Shown here in pieces: positions 47,026 through 56,343 of a stretch of DNA of 64,000 nt. This DNA comes from Streptomyces sp. XM4193 (GTDB taxonomy: Bacteria; Actinomycetota; Actinomycetes; Streptomycetales; Streptomycetaceae): positions 1,672,475 through 1,736,474 of the forward strand of contig NZ_JALLGK010000001.1 in assembly GCF_023072595.1 (NCBI RefSeq), in the 5' to 3' direction. The notes beneath the pieces are model-generated. The model was not told the origin of the DNA, made no database searches, and was given only the letters and a program-made list of their open reading frames with translations. Every line of letters starts with the position of its first letter. The stretch's first letter is position 1. Position numbers and translations under genes: made by a program.

Positions 47026-48234
47026 TCACCGCCCGGCCGGGCCGCGGCGGGCCCCCGCGGCGGAACGTGCCGAATGGGACGCGTACGCCTCCGCCGCCAC
47101 GGCGCGGAACGCCTCGACGGTACGGTCCCAGCCGAAGTCCTTGGCGCGGCGGGCGGCGGCCGTGCCCATCGCCTCGCGGCGGCGGGTGGACAGCGCCAGG
47201 CTGCACCAGGAGGAGGCGAAGGAGCTCTCGCCCGAGGCGAGCGTGCCGGTGTCGCCGTCGACTATGGAGTCGCGCAACCCGGGTATGTCGAAGCCGATCG
47301 CGGGTGTGCCGCGCGCCGCCGCCTCCATGACCACCAGCCCCCACCCCTCGATCATCGAGGGGTGCAGCAGCAGCCAGGACTCGCACAGCAGCCGGTGCTT
47401 CTCGGCCTCCGAGACGTGACCGGTGAACGTGACGCCGGGACCGGCCATCGCCTCCAGCCGCGCACGCTCCGGGCCCTCGCCGACGATCACGAGCCGGCCG
47501 CCGGTGACCGGGCGGACCCGCTCCCACAGCCGCAGCAGCAGGTCGATGCGCTTGTACTCCACCAGCCGCCCGACCGCCAGGAACAGCGGCTCCCGGGACT
47601 TGGCCATCAACTGGCCCGGGTCCTCGACGCCGTTGTGCACGATCCGGATGCGGTCGCCGGGCACCCCGATGTTCTGGAGCGCGCCCGCGGTGGAGCCGGA
47701 GACGGCCACCATCAGGTTCTCCTTGTGGGAACCGGCGAGTGCCCAGTGCTCCAGTTTCTGCCCGATCCTGGCGGCCGGCGCCGGGTAGCGCATGCCCCAC
47801 AGATCGGTGTGCACATGGTTGACCAGGCACAGCGTCGGGCCGCGGTGCCACAGCGGTGCCAGGTACGGCAGCCCGTTGGACACCTCCACCAGCAGATCGC
47901 ACTCGCCGACCTGGCGGCGCAGCGCCCGCTTCGCCTTGAGGAAGTGGCCCGCGTCGCCACCGGCCGAGACGACCCGGTAGTCGCGGTAGGCCGCGGGGCC
48001 GCCGCACAGCAGCGTGACCTGGTGCCCGTGGGCGGTGAGGCCCTGGGCGATGCGGTCGATGAGCAGCTCGGACCCGCCGGCGGCGGGGTTGTCGAGGTCT
48101 CGGCGGGCGAGGAAGACGATGCGCCGCGGAACGGGCGTGCTCTCGGAGGGAGGCGTCGGGACGTTCGCCTCCGACGGCTGACGCGGAACCAGGGACGTGA
48201 CGGGGGGTGCGACCGGCGGCACGTGCTGGGGCAT
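47026..48234 (-). CDS. GT4-family glycosyltransferase
   Basis: This 402-residue GT-B enzyme has VFLARRDLDNPAAGGSELLIDRIA, the linker VGRLVEYKRIDLLLRLW and the donor-site motif EGWGLVVMEAAARGTPAIGFDIPG. The ATG at 48234 follows TTGGAG at six bases; an in-frame TTG 21 bases upstream is less likely. It heads the coupled gene run and has about 900 bases of non-coding DNA upstream. It probably starts or extends a lipid-linked glycan that later genes modify; the sugar is unknown. Confidence 0.88.
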   Translation of the reverse strand: MPQHVPPVAPPVTSLVPRQPSEANVPTPPSESTPVPRRIVFLARRDLDNPAAGGSELLIDRIAQGLTAHGHQVTLLCGGPAAYRDYRVVSAGGDAGHFLKAKRALRRQVGECDLLVEVSNGLPYLAPLWHRGPTLCLVNHVHTDLWGMRYPAPAARIGQKLEHWALAGSHKENLMVAVSGSTAGALQNIGVPGDRIRIVHNGVEDPGQLMAKSREPLFLAVGRLVEYKRIDLLLRLWERVRPVTGGRLVIVGEGPERARLEAMAGPGVTFTGHVSEAEKHRLLCESWLLLHPSMIEGWGLVVMEAAARGTPAIGFDIPGLRDSIVDGDTGTLASGESSFASSWCSLALSTRRREAMGTAAARRAKDFGWDRTVEAFRAVAAEAYASHSARSAAGARRGPAGR

Positions 48235-49148
48235 GGGCGCTCCAACTCGTCTCAAGGTGCGAATGAGGGATGACCAATGCGCTGGGGTGGCGCGGCGGCT
48301 CTTGCGGGTGGACCGTGGTGGATCCGGTGGTGCCGTGACTCGGGTGGTGCGGTGGTGCGGTGACTCCGGTGGTGCGGGTGCGCGGGTGTCGCGCGGTGAG
48401 TTCGTTGCTGCAGTGGAGCTCCGCGCTGCCGGTTCGAGCGGCCGGCCGGCCGCCCGGACGGCGCCGGGATGCTGCTGGGTATTGCTCGAATCTGCAGGTA
48501 CAGCTCTTACTGATCGGTAGTGCCGGGTGCTGCTGGTATTGCTTCGGTGTTGCTCGAGGGTGACGAACCGGTGATCGCCGGGGGGCAGCTGGCGATGGGA
48601 AACATCAGTGTTCGCTGCCGCGTTCGATGCGGCTACTCACCTGGATGACAATTTCTGTCATCGCGGACCGTTCCAGTTGTCATTCGGGTCCGGGTTCGAG
48701 CCCGTCGGAGCCGTTTCCTACTGGCCGGTCAGCATGCTCGTTCAGTGTTTCGGGAGGAAGTCTCGATCCGGTCTCGCACACCTCCCGGTGCGGTCTCGTA
48801 CGTCACGCCGCCTCGCACCCTCGGACCCCGTGCGACCGGGGGCGAGGCGCGGTTCTCGACCCCGGGCCCCGCTCGGGCCGACCGCGAAACCGGATCCGCA
48901 CGGGGGTGCGGCGCGTGACCGGGGCCCGGCCCGGAACCGGCCCGACCGAACACCGGCGCACGGCCGGCCCGAGCGAGGTCCGGCGCCGTACGGAGAACCC
49001 TCTGGGAGATTTCCGTACGACGCCGGACGCCCTTCCCGCTCGTCGCTGTTCAGCCCTTCACCCGCGCGAACCCCGTCTGCACGAACGCGGTTCGCGATCC
49101 CGGCCGTCGCGGGCCGTGGCGCCGGCCGGCGCCGTCCCGGGCGTCGGG
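48235..49148. other. Long non-coding region upstream of the envelope cluster
   Basis: I found no convincing gene in these 914 bases. A GGTGGTGCGGTG-type low-complexity stretch spans 48305-48400. Two copies of a GCTGCTGGTATTGCT-like block lie near 48470 and 48528. The least GC-rich part is 48590-48740. A long leader, a small RNA or a lost gene are all possible. Confidence 0.5.
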
Positions 49149-50096
49149 TCAGACCTGCTCGCGCCGGCCGCGCACCACCAGCACGCCGCCCACGATCGCC
49201 AGCAGCACGCCGGCGCCGCCGCTGGCCATCGGCACCGTCTCGCCGACCAGCTTCAACTGCCCGCTCTGCTCCTTGGCCTGCTCGACCTGGCCGAGCTGCG
49301 TCTTCTTGTCGAAGACGATCCGCTTGCTCTCCAGCAGCACGACCTCGTCCTTGTCGCCGCCCGGGGCGCGCAGGGTGACCCGCGGCCCGATGGCGGCGCG
49401 CAGGATGCGGCCGGTGGCCTGGTCGACGATCAGCTCGATGCCGTGGTTGGCGTACCACTCCTCGGCCACCACCTGGCCCGTCTCGTCCTGTCCGACGAGG
49501 CGGCCCGGAACCTGGCGCTTGCCCGCCTTGGTCGCTTCGACCTTGCCGGTGAAGCGCATGCCCTCGTAGCCCTGCACCTTGGCGCGGCCGGAGTAGCGCA
49601 GCGGCACTGTGTCGCCGAGGGTGCCGTCCCACCAGCGGTAGGTCTTCTCCTGCACGTTGAACGGGAACTTCAGGTACGCGTCGCCCTTGACCTGCACCGG
49701 AGCCTCGCCGCAGCAGTGCACCGGCTTGGTCGTCTCACGGTCGGAGACCCAGCGTTCGGTCTCCCACTGGAAGGACTTGCGGGGGTCCTTGTGCGGCAGG
49801 GTGTCGGGGTTGTCGATCGAGGTCGACACGTCCCAGACGGCGACGTCGTTCTTCTCGCTCTCGGCGACGTTCCCCAGTACCCGGCGGGTGATGGTGAGCT
49901 TCTGGTCGCTCTTCGTCTCCAGTGCGCCCTGGTCGAAGTACTTGCCAGTGCCGTTGAAGACCGTGGTCTGGTCGATGTCGATCGGGGTGCGCTGGGCACG
50001 CGGCTCGACGTAGTAGGCCAACATGGGCCCGAGGACCAGCAGAAACACGCCGATCCCCAGGAGGGTCAGCGACAGGGGTGATGCGGAACGGCGCAT
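49149..50096 (-). CDS. DUF3068 (PorA-family-like) membrane-anchored protein
   Basis: The 315-residue protein has an N-terminal signal-anchor (LSLTLLGIGVFLLVLGPMLAYYV), a large outside domain (IDIDQTTVFNGTGKYF, TKPVHCCGEAPVQVKGDAYLKFP, YRWWDGTL) and a C-terminal span (GGAGVLLAIVGGVLVVRGRR). This is the DUF3068 layout, a family sometimes labelled PorA-like and linked to actinobacterial envelopes. GGGAG lies eight bases before the ATG. It faces the same way as the glycosyltransferase run but 900 bases upstream, so it may be a separate transcript of one functional group. Confidence 0.85.
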   Translation of the reverse strand: MRRSASPLSLTLLGIGVFLLVLGPMLAYYVEPRAQRTPIDIDQTTVFNGTGKYFDQGALETKSDQKLTITRRVLGNVAESEKNDVAVWDVSTSIDNPDTLPHKDPRKSFQWETERWVSDRETTKPVHCCGEAPVQVKGDAYLKFPFNVQEKTYRWWDGTLGDTVPLRYSGRAKVQGYEGMRFTGKVEATKAGKRQVPGRLVGQDETGQVVAEEWYANHGIELIVDQATGRILRAAIGPRVTLRAPGGDKDEVVLLESKRIVFDKKTQLGQVEQAKEQSGQLKLVGETVPMASGGAGVLLAIVGGVLVVRGRREQV

Positions 50097-50281
50097 GGCG
50101 GGTGCTCCCAGAGGGTGTAGTGCCCGTTCGAAAAGTGAAGGCGGCGAGTAAGCCCGCCTGGGTCGGTGACCGTAGGCGAACTCTTGACAGCGAGTCAATG
50201 CCCTTCCACACTCACCTAGACGAACTGGTGTCGGGGGCGACCGCTGGTGCAGTGAATCCACACGGAGAGGTCCGCCGCGCC

Positions 50282-50461
50282 ATGCACAGATTCCTCGCAG
50301 CCGCTCTGACCTGCGTAGCTGCGGCCCTTCTCGCCGTCGGCGCCGGTCTTGGCGCAGTGGCGTTGCTCAACGCCAGCCCCGAGCAGCCCAACGTTCCCCT
50401 GGTGCACTTCCCCGAGAACGAAGAGGCCGCCTCGGACGCACCGGCACCCGCTGAGGAGTGA
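50282..50461 (+). CDS. DUF2613 small single-span membrane protein
   Basis: The 59-residue protein is MHRFLAAALTCVAAALLAVG ... followed by a short acidic tail. One hydrophobic helix or signal-anchor spans residues 4-30, and the ALLNASPEQPNVP part resembles DUF2613. GGAGAGG lies about 12 bases upstream. Its stop overlaps the start of the PucR gene (GTGA), so the two are co-translated. Function is unknown. Confidence 0.78.
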   Translation: MHRFLAAALTCVAAALLAVGAGLGAVALLNASPEQPNVPLVHFPENEEAASDAPAPAEE

Positions 50462-51675
50462 CCGTGGACAGCGCGGCCGGATCCGCCTGGCGGTCGGTGC
50501 CCGCGAGCCAGACGCGACACTTCACGGAGCAGGCCCGCAGCGAGATCCCCATCCTCGCCGAGGTCATCCTCCAGGAGATCCGCACCGAGTACCCGATGCT
50601 CCCGGTGATCCTGGACCAGAACGGCGTACCGATGTCCCTCATCGGAATCCGCCGCGCGCTGGAGCAGTTCGTCGAGCACCTCGCCACCGGCCTCGGCAAC
50701 CCGCACGAACACCCGCCCGTCTTCCAGGAGTTCGGGCGGGGCGAGCTGCTGAGCGGACGCAGCCTGGACTCGCTCCAGGCCATCTACCGGCTCGGCGTAC
50801 GACTCGCCTGGCGACGGCTGGCGGAGATCGGCCAGGAGGCGGACATCCCCGCCCCCGCCATGTACGAACTCGCGGAGTCCGGCTTCCAGTACCTCGACGG
50901 CCTGGTCGCCGAGTCGGTGCGCGGCTACGCAGAGGCCGCCGCGCGCAAGGCCGGTGAACGTCTCCGGCTCCAGCGCGGGCTGCTCGACATGCTCTTCGCC
51001 GACCACGGCAACACCGACAGCCGCAGGTCGATGCTGACCGAACGGGCCGCGCGGATCGGCTGGCCGCTGCCGGAGAACGTCGCGGTGGCCGTACTGCTCC
51101 GTCCCGCCCGCGAGGCCGTACCGCCCGCCGTCGGCAATGACGTACTGCTGGACATGGAACGCGAGCAGCCGCTGATGGTCGTCCCCGAACCGGACGCCGC
51201 CGGCCGCTCCGAACTGCTGCGCCGGGCGGTGTCGGGCTGGACGGGCGCGGTCGGCCCGCCGGTGCCGGTCGCCGAGGCCGCCAAATCACTGCGGTGGGCG
51301 CAGTCGGCGGTCGACCTGATGGAGCGCGGACTCCTCGACGGCGGCGGCCTGTTGGACTGCACCGAGCACACCGAGGCGCTGGTGCTGCTGCCGCCCACGG
51401 AACTCATCGACGATCTCGGCAGGCGGCTGCTCGCACCGCTTAAGGAGTGCGGACCCTCGCACGGCCGACGGTTGGCGGAGACCCTGCTCGCCTGGCTGGA
51501 GACCAGGGGCGGCGCCCCCGAGATCGCCGTCCGGCTCGGCGTCCACCCCCAGACGGTCCGCTACCGGCTGCGGCAGATCCGCGAGCTGTGGGGCGAGGGC
51601 ATCGACGATCCGGACCACCGGTTCGAGCTGGAGCTGGTCCTGCGTGCCCGCAGGCTCCGCGGCGAACTCGGCTGA
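50458..51675 (+). CDS. PucR-family transcriptional regulator
   Basis: The 405-residue regulator ends in the PucR-type helix-turn-helix (APEIAVRLGVHPQTVRYRLRQIRELWG). The central part is a GGDEF-like/CdaR domain and the N-terminal ~170 residues match the regulator-specific RsbRD-like helical domain (HFTEQARSEIPILAEVILQEI). GTG 50458 overlaps the DUF2613 stop; a second GTG two codons later is also possible. It differs from the FasR regulator of fatty-acid genes, as its N-terminus is unlike it and no fab genes are adjacent. Targets are unknown. Confidence 0.85.
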   Translation: MTVDSAAGSAWRSVPASQTRHFTEQARSEIPILAEVILQEIRTEYPMLPVILDQNGVPMSLIGIRRALEQFVEHLATGLGNPHEHPPVFQEFGRGELLSGRSLDSLQAIYRLGVRLAWRRLAEIGQEADIPAPAMYELAESGFQYLDGLVAESVRGYAEAAARKAGERLRLQRGLLDMLFADHGNTDSRRSMLTERAARIGWPLPENVAVAVLLRPAREAVPPAVGNDVLLDMEREQPLMVVPEPDAAGRSELLRRAVSGWTGAVGPPVPVAEAAKSLRWAQSAVDLMERGLLDGGGLLDCTEHTEALVLLPPTELIDDLGRRLLAPLKECGPSHGRRLAETLLAWLETRGGAPEIAVRLGVHPQTVRYRLRQIRELWGEGIDDPDHRFELELVLRARRLRGELG

Positions 51676-51882
51676 GGCCGGACCCCCGGGGGCGGGCAAG
51701 CCGGGCGCGGGGTGTGGGCCGGGCGTCTTCCTTCTGTCTGTGTGTCTGTCCGCCTGCCGGTTGGTGGCTTCCGTGTGGCGGCTGTGGTTGGTGTTCCGTC
51801 GTTCGTCGTTCGCAGGCAGCCGTCCGCCGTTCGCAGGCAGTCGTGATGCCTGGGCGCCGAGTTGTGGTGTCCCCGGGGAAGC

Positions 51883-52326
51883 TCAGCCGGCCGGATCGCC
51901 GAGCATCCGGCGCAGCAGGTCGCGCAGCGCGGTGCGCTCCTCGGTGGTCAGCCCGGCCAGCGGGGTCTGGGCGAAGTCGCCGAGGGATTCCCGGAGTCGG
52001 GCGGCGGTCTGTCGCCCCTCCTCGGTGGCCTCTGCCAGCTTGACCCGTCGGTCCTCCGGGCTGGGGTGCCGTTCGACCAGGCCGCGCGACTCCAGCCGGT
52101 CGACGATGCCGGTCACGTTGGATGGTTCGCACTTCAGCTGCTCGGCGAGCAGCCGCATGGGGCTGGGTCCGGGAGCGAGCAGGGCGAGCATCCGCGCCTG
52201 CGCACCGGTGAGCGAGTACGCGGCGGCGGCCTGGTCGTACTCCTGGTGATAGCGGCCCACGATCTCGCCGATCAGCTCCACGACCTCGCGGGTGAGCCGA
52301 TCGGGGGGAGTGGCGCGCTCTGTCAT
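51883..52326 (-). CDS. MarR-family transcriptional regulator
   Basis: This 147-residue protein has the MarR winged helix: SPMRLLAEQLKCEPSNVTGIVDRLESRGLVERHPSPEDRRVKLAEATEEG. The only Cys lies in the recognition region (LKCEPS), not near the N-terminus as in OhrR, so it is not a standard peroxide sensor. It diverges from an NADP-dependent reductase with a ~100-base gap holding inverted repeats, which suggests repression of that gene and of itself. Confidence 0.9.
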   Translation of the reverse strand: MTERATPPDRLTREVVELIGEIVGRYHQEYDQAAAAYSLTGAQARMLALLAPGPSPMRLLAEQLKCEPSNVTGIVDRLESRGLVERHPSPEDRRVKLAEATEEGRQTAARLRESLGDFAQTPLAGLTTEERTALRDLLRRMLGDPAG

Positions 52327-52341
52327 GGGTTCAGGGTAACC

Positions 52342-52404
52342 ATTTAGTTGACAACATGAAATATCGAGGGGCAGGGTGGGACCAGAAATGTTTCAGACCC
52401 TGAA
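52342..52404. promoter_or_regulatory. Inverted repeats in the MarR/reductase divergent promoter
   Basis: GTTG-A-CAAC (52347-52355) lies in an unusually AT-rich patch, ATTTAGTTGACAACATGAAAT. TTCAG-ACC-CTGAA lies at 52392-52404, with another TTCAGGG at about 52330. Either could be the MarR site; the AT-rich one is more typical of the family. Confidence 0.5.
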
Positions 52405-52427
52405 CTAATCGGAGGTGGGTGGCCGCC

Positions 52428-53456
52428 GTGACCGCCGAGACCCTGCCAGAGACCAGCCGTGAGTGGCATTTGATCGCCCGACCCGAGGGGTGGCCCACGC
52501 CGGACGACTTCGCCCTTCGCACGGTGCCGGTGAAGACACCGGAAGAGGGTGAGGTGCTGGTCCACAACCTCTTCATGTCCGTCGACCCCTATATGCGGGG
52601 CCGGATGAACGACGTGAAGTCCTACGTGCCGCCCTTCCAGCTCGACCGGCCGATGGACGGCGGCGCGGTCGGCATCGTGGTCGCCTCGCGCGCGGAGGGC
52701 CTGGAGCCTGGAGACCACGTGCTGCACGGGCTCGGCTGGCGCGAGTACGCAACCCTCCCGGCCAAGCGCACCCAGCCCATCGACCCCGAACTCGCCCCGC
52801 TCTCGGCGTACTTGGGCGTCCTCGGCATGCCCGGACTCACCGCGTACGCCGGGCTCGTCCGAGTGGCGGAGATGAAGGAGGGCGACACCGTCTTCGTCTC
52901 CGGCGCGGCCGGCGCGGTCGGCAGCCTGGTCGGGCAGATCGCCAGGCTCAAAGGCGCCGCCAAGGTGATCGGCAGCGCCGGTTCGGACGCCAAGGTCCAG
53001 GCGCTCACCGAGACCTACGGCTTCAACGCGGCCTTCAACTACAAGGAAGGCGACGTCTCACAGCAGCTCGCCGACGCCGCCCCCGACGGGATCGACGTCT
53101 ACTTCGACAACGTCGGCGGGGACCACCTCGAAGCCGCGATCAGCCGACTCAACCTGCACGGGCGCATCGCGGTCTGCGGCATGATCTCGCAGTACAACGA
53201 GGTCACGCCGCCCGCGGCACCCCGCAACCTGGCCATGCTCATCGGCAAGCGGATCACCATGCGCGGCATGCTCGTCGCCGACCACCAGGACCTGCAGCCC
53301 CAGTTCGTCCAGGAGTTGAGCGCCTGGCTCCGGACCGGTGACCTCACCTACCAGGAGACCGTGGAGCAGGGGATCGAGAACGCGGTCGACGCCTTCCTCG
53401 GTCTGATGCGCGGCCAGAACATCGGCAAGATGATCGTCGCCACCGACGCCGGCTAG
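52428..53456 (+). CDS. NADP-dependent MDR reductase (CurA/YncB-like)
   Basis: The 342-residue enzyme belongs to the zinc-free leukotriene-B4-dehydrogenase-like reductases, which reduce alpha,beta-unsaturated ketones and aldehydes. Visible marks are REWHLIARPEGWPTPDDF, MSVDPYMRGRM, the NADPH motif VSGAAGAVGSLVGQIARLKG and YFDNVGGDHLEAA. Two GTG starts are possible: the first is only 3 bases from GGAGG and the second 12. The second (MTAETLP) is preferred because family members usually begin there. It is probably controlled by the divergent MarR protein as an electrophile response. Confidence 0.88.
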   Translation: MTAETLPETSREWHLIARPEGWPTPDDFALRTVPVKTPEEGEVLVHNLFMSVDPYMRGRMNDVKSYVPPFQLDRPMDGGAVGIVVASRAEGLEPGDHVLHGLGWREYATLPAKRTQPIDPELAPLSAYLGVLGMPGLTAYAGLVRVAEMKEGDTVFVSGAAGAVGSLVGQIARLKGAAKVIGSAGSDAKVQALTETYGFNAAFNYKEGDVSQQLADAAPDGIDVYFDNVGGDHLEAAISRLNLHGRIAVCGMISQYNEVTPPAAPRNLAMLIGKRITMRGMLVADHQDLQPQFVQELSAWLRTGDLTYQETVEQGIENAVDAFLGLMRGQNIGKMIVATDAG

Positions 53457-53851
53457 CCCCGCTCCGGGCCGTACACCGGTCCGCGCCGAACCCCGCGCGG
53501 GTTCCGCGCTCGGGCGCGCGGGTTCCGCCGGGCGTGCACGGGTTCGGTCCCGGCCGTGCGGTCCCGTCCAGGGACGGGCACGGGTCCCGATCGCGGCCGT
53601 GCGCGAGTTCGGTCTTCGGGTCCATCGGCGGGCCTGCGTCCGGTCGTGAGCCGGGCTTCGCGTCCGGTCCCGTGCCGGGCAGACCGCGGGCCCGGCGTAC
53701 GCCCGAGCAGCCCCGCTGCGGCTCCGTCCAACGCGCCCGCGGTGCGGGCGAACGCGCCAACGAGCGCCGTTCGCCCGCACCGTAGACTCCGACCACTGAC
53801 CGACGGGGTCGTGGGCGCGAGCCCTCCGGTCAACGTTCACCAGGGAGACAT
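53457..53851. other. Intergenic region before ohr
   Basis: GC-rich, with short repeats of CGGGTTCCG and GCACGGGT, and no believable gene. No clear promoter for ohr could be assigned; GTAGACTCCGACCACTGACC near 53780 is the least GC-rich part. Confidence 0.45.
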
Positions 53852-54280
<429 letters not shown>

Positions 54281-54296
54281 CGGCCACGCCACCCAC

Positions 54297-54326
54297 GGGC
54301 CGCTCCGGATCACTCCGGGGCGGCCC
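54297..54326 (+). terminator. Terminator after ohr
   Basis: GGGCCGCTCCGGA (54297-54309) pairs along all 13 bases, with one G-U pair, with TCCGGGGCGGCCC (54314-54326) around loop TCAC, 17 bases after the ohr stop. Confidence 0.88.
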
Positions 54327-55017
54327 GCCGCATGCCGGCACCCGCCTCGCCCGCGGGTCGCGCGCCGCCCGCACTGCCCCGCCGCGCGCCGCTGTACGTC
54401 GCGCGCCGCTGTACGTCGCGCGCCGCTGTACGTCGCGCGCCGCTGTGCGGGGCCGGCCCGGACCTGCGCCCGGCGCGGCCGAGCGTCGTCGTACGGCTCG
54501 CGCCGACGCCGGCCGACGGCTCGTTCCCCGACCTGTGCAGGGGCCCGCAGACCGTCCACGCCCCTGCCCGCCTGCGACTTCTACCGGCGTAGGAGCGTGC
54601 CGCCGTACGACCCGTGTTGACGCCCGGCCCGTTTCGGGGTGTCCCCGCGCACCGGCGTACAGCTCGTCCCGGAGGGTGATCGTCCACGATCTGTGTCGCG
54701 ACATCGGCCGACACGGAACCCGGCCCGACGGGCAGGACCGGGTCGGCCTGCGGTCCGTACCGGTGTGCAAGCGGGCGGGTCGGACGTGTTCGCGGCCGGT
54801 CCCGGGGCGCGACCACCTACTCACCCGTCGCTCCCTGCCGACATGCGGCCACGCACCTGCGTGCGGCTGGTGTCGGAGCGAGTGCGCAACCGCTTGAGCG
54901 CCCGTGCCGGCGAGTGGCCGGCGCCGGCGACGGCCGGCCTCGACGCGCGGCCGGCCCCGGGGCGCCGGGTCGCAGCCGCACTTCGGCCGACGGGCGAACG
55001 GACGGGCGGTGCGAACT
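54327..55017. other. Long non-coding gap with tandem repeats
   Basis: About 690 bases separate the ohr terminator from the leftward dehydrogenase stop. Apart from the 17-bp repeat I see only GC-rich DNA; open frames here are repetitive and lack starts. It may be decayed DNA. Confidence 0.5.
54385..54435. repeat. Three-copy 17-bp tandem repeat
   Basis: CGCGCCGCTGTACGTCG occurs three times exactly, followed by a partial fourth copy to 54450. No spacers, no coding frame. Confidence 0.95.
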
Positions 55018-56040
55018 TCAGGGGCGGAGCAGAACCTTGGGCTGTTCGCCGCCGCCGTCCTCGTCCAGCAGCGTCATCGCCCGGGCGAAATCCTCCAGAG
55101 GCAGCTCGTCGGTGATCAACGGACGCAGATCGAGCAGTCCGCTGCGGAAGGCGCGCACCGCGTGCGCCCAGGAGCGGGTGCTCGCGCCGGTCACCGCACT
55201 CACCGTCAACTGGTTCGCCGTCAACACCTCGGAGTCCAGGCCCTGTCCGTCTGACTCGAACTCCCCGCACAGCACCACCCGTCCGCCCGGGCGGGCGAGG
55301 CGACAGGCGTCCGTCGTCTCGCAGCCGCTGTCCGCCATCAGCAGCACCAGATCACAACACCCGTACAGCGGAGCGCAGTCGTACGGGGTGACGGCGGCGG
55401 AGGCGCCCATCGGCAGCGCGCGCTCGGCCCGCACCAACCACGGGTCCAGCATGTGCAGCACCGCAGGAGAGTGGGCGGCGAGCAGCTGAACGGCCAGCAG
55501 GCCGCGGGTGCCCGCGCCGACCACGGCGATCCGGCTGCCGGGGAGCGGCTGCCCGGCGAGGACCGCCTCGGCGACGGCGGCGGCCGGTTCGAGCAGGGCC
55601 GCCGCGCCCAGATCGGCGCTGTCGTCGAGCAGATGCAGCCGACGGGCCGGGATGATCAACACGTCGGCGCAGGCGCCCGGTTCGGTGAAGCCGGTCTGCG
55701 CGTACCCGCGGACACATCCGCCGGCCACGCCCTGGCGGCACGGCTCGCACATCTGGCAGCCGTGCAGCCCCTCGCCCACGGTGCGCCGTCCCACCAGCGC
55801 CGGGTCGACGCCTTCGCCGACGGCCTCGACCGTGCCGGACCACTCGTGGCCCGGGGTGACGGGGTAGCGGGCGAGCTCGGGTGCGCGCGTCCCGTCGTAC
55901 AGCGCGCGGTCACTGTGCGCGAGTCCTGTCGCGTGCACCGCCACCCGTACCTCGCCGGGACCTGGATCAGCCACCGGGCCGGTCACCATGCGGTGTTCAC
56001 CGGGCTTGTCGATGACGAGCGCGCGTACGGTCCTGGCCAC
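55018..56040 (-). CDS. Zinc-type medium-chain dehydrogenase with altered catalytic zinc site
   Basis: The 340-residue MDR protein keeps the structural-zinc cluster (CQMCEPCRQGVAGGC), the GHE motif (TPGHEWSGTVEAVG) and a Rossmann motif VVGAGTRGLLAVQLL. The first catalytic-zinc ligand is missing: the usual G-x-C-H-S-D reads GLAHSD, with Ala41 where Cys is expected. Activity may differ or be lost. The GTG start has AGGGA close upstream. It diverges from nothing obvious; the next gene upstream is a same-strand esterase. Substrate unknown. Confidence 0.85.
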   Translation of the reverse strand: MARTVRALVIDKPGEHRMVTGPVADPGPGEVRVAVHATGLAHSDRALYDGTRAPELARYPVTPGHEWSGTVEAVGEGVDPALVGRRTVGEGLHGCQMCEPCRQGVAGGCVRGYAQTGFTEPGACADVLIIPARRLHLLDDSADLGAAALLEPAAAVAEAVLAGQPLPGSRIAVVGAGTRGLLAVQLLAAHSPAVLHMLDPWLVRAERALPMGASAAVTPYDCAPLYGCCDLVLLMADSGCETTDACRLARPGGRVVLCGEFESDGQGLDSEVLTANQLTVSAVTGASTRSWAHAVRAFRSGLLDLRPLITDELPLEDFARAMTLLDEDGGGEQPKVLLRP

Positions 56041-56343
56041 GATCCCTGCTTTCGGTACGTCCGGTCTGACGCCGTGCCGGAGCGGCGGCGTCCATGCCTG
56101 GTCCTCTTCCGCCGGTCGGCGGACCGGCGGTGTTCCGCGTCGAATGCGGAGTTGGCGTTGATTGTGCCGCCGAAAACGCCCGTGCTTAAGGCAGCACCGG
56201 GAGCGCCCGGAAGCGTGAATTCCCCTCGACCGCCCCGAACGTGCGCCCTGTCGGCGCGCTGTGCACCGTCCGTGACGCGGATGCGGACGCACGGACCGCC
56301 TCCACTTCGCGAAGCGGTGGCGAACGACGCCGGGAGGAGCGGC
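56041..56343. other. Intergenic gap between two leftward genes
   Basis: Nothing gene-like is visible. AT-richer bases at 56150-56195 could hold a leftward promoter for the dehydrogenase. Confidence 0.45.

Noticed and set aside
50458..51675. PucR-family gene as FasR of fatty-acid synthesis
   Set aside because: The N-terminus does not resemble FasR and no fabD/fabH/acpP/fabF genes are adjacent.
51883..52326. MarR gene as the OhrR regulator of ohr
   Set aside because: The peroxide-sensing Cys near the N-terminus is absent and a different gene diverges from it.
54385..54435. 17-bp repeats as a CRISPR array or iteron origin
   Set aside because: Contiguous units without spacers; no replication gene nearby.
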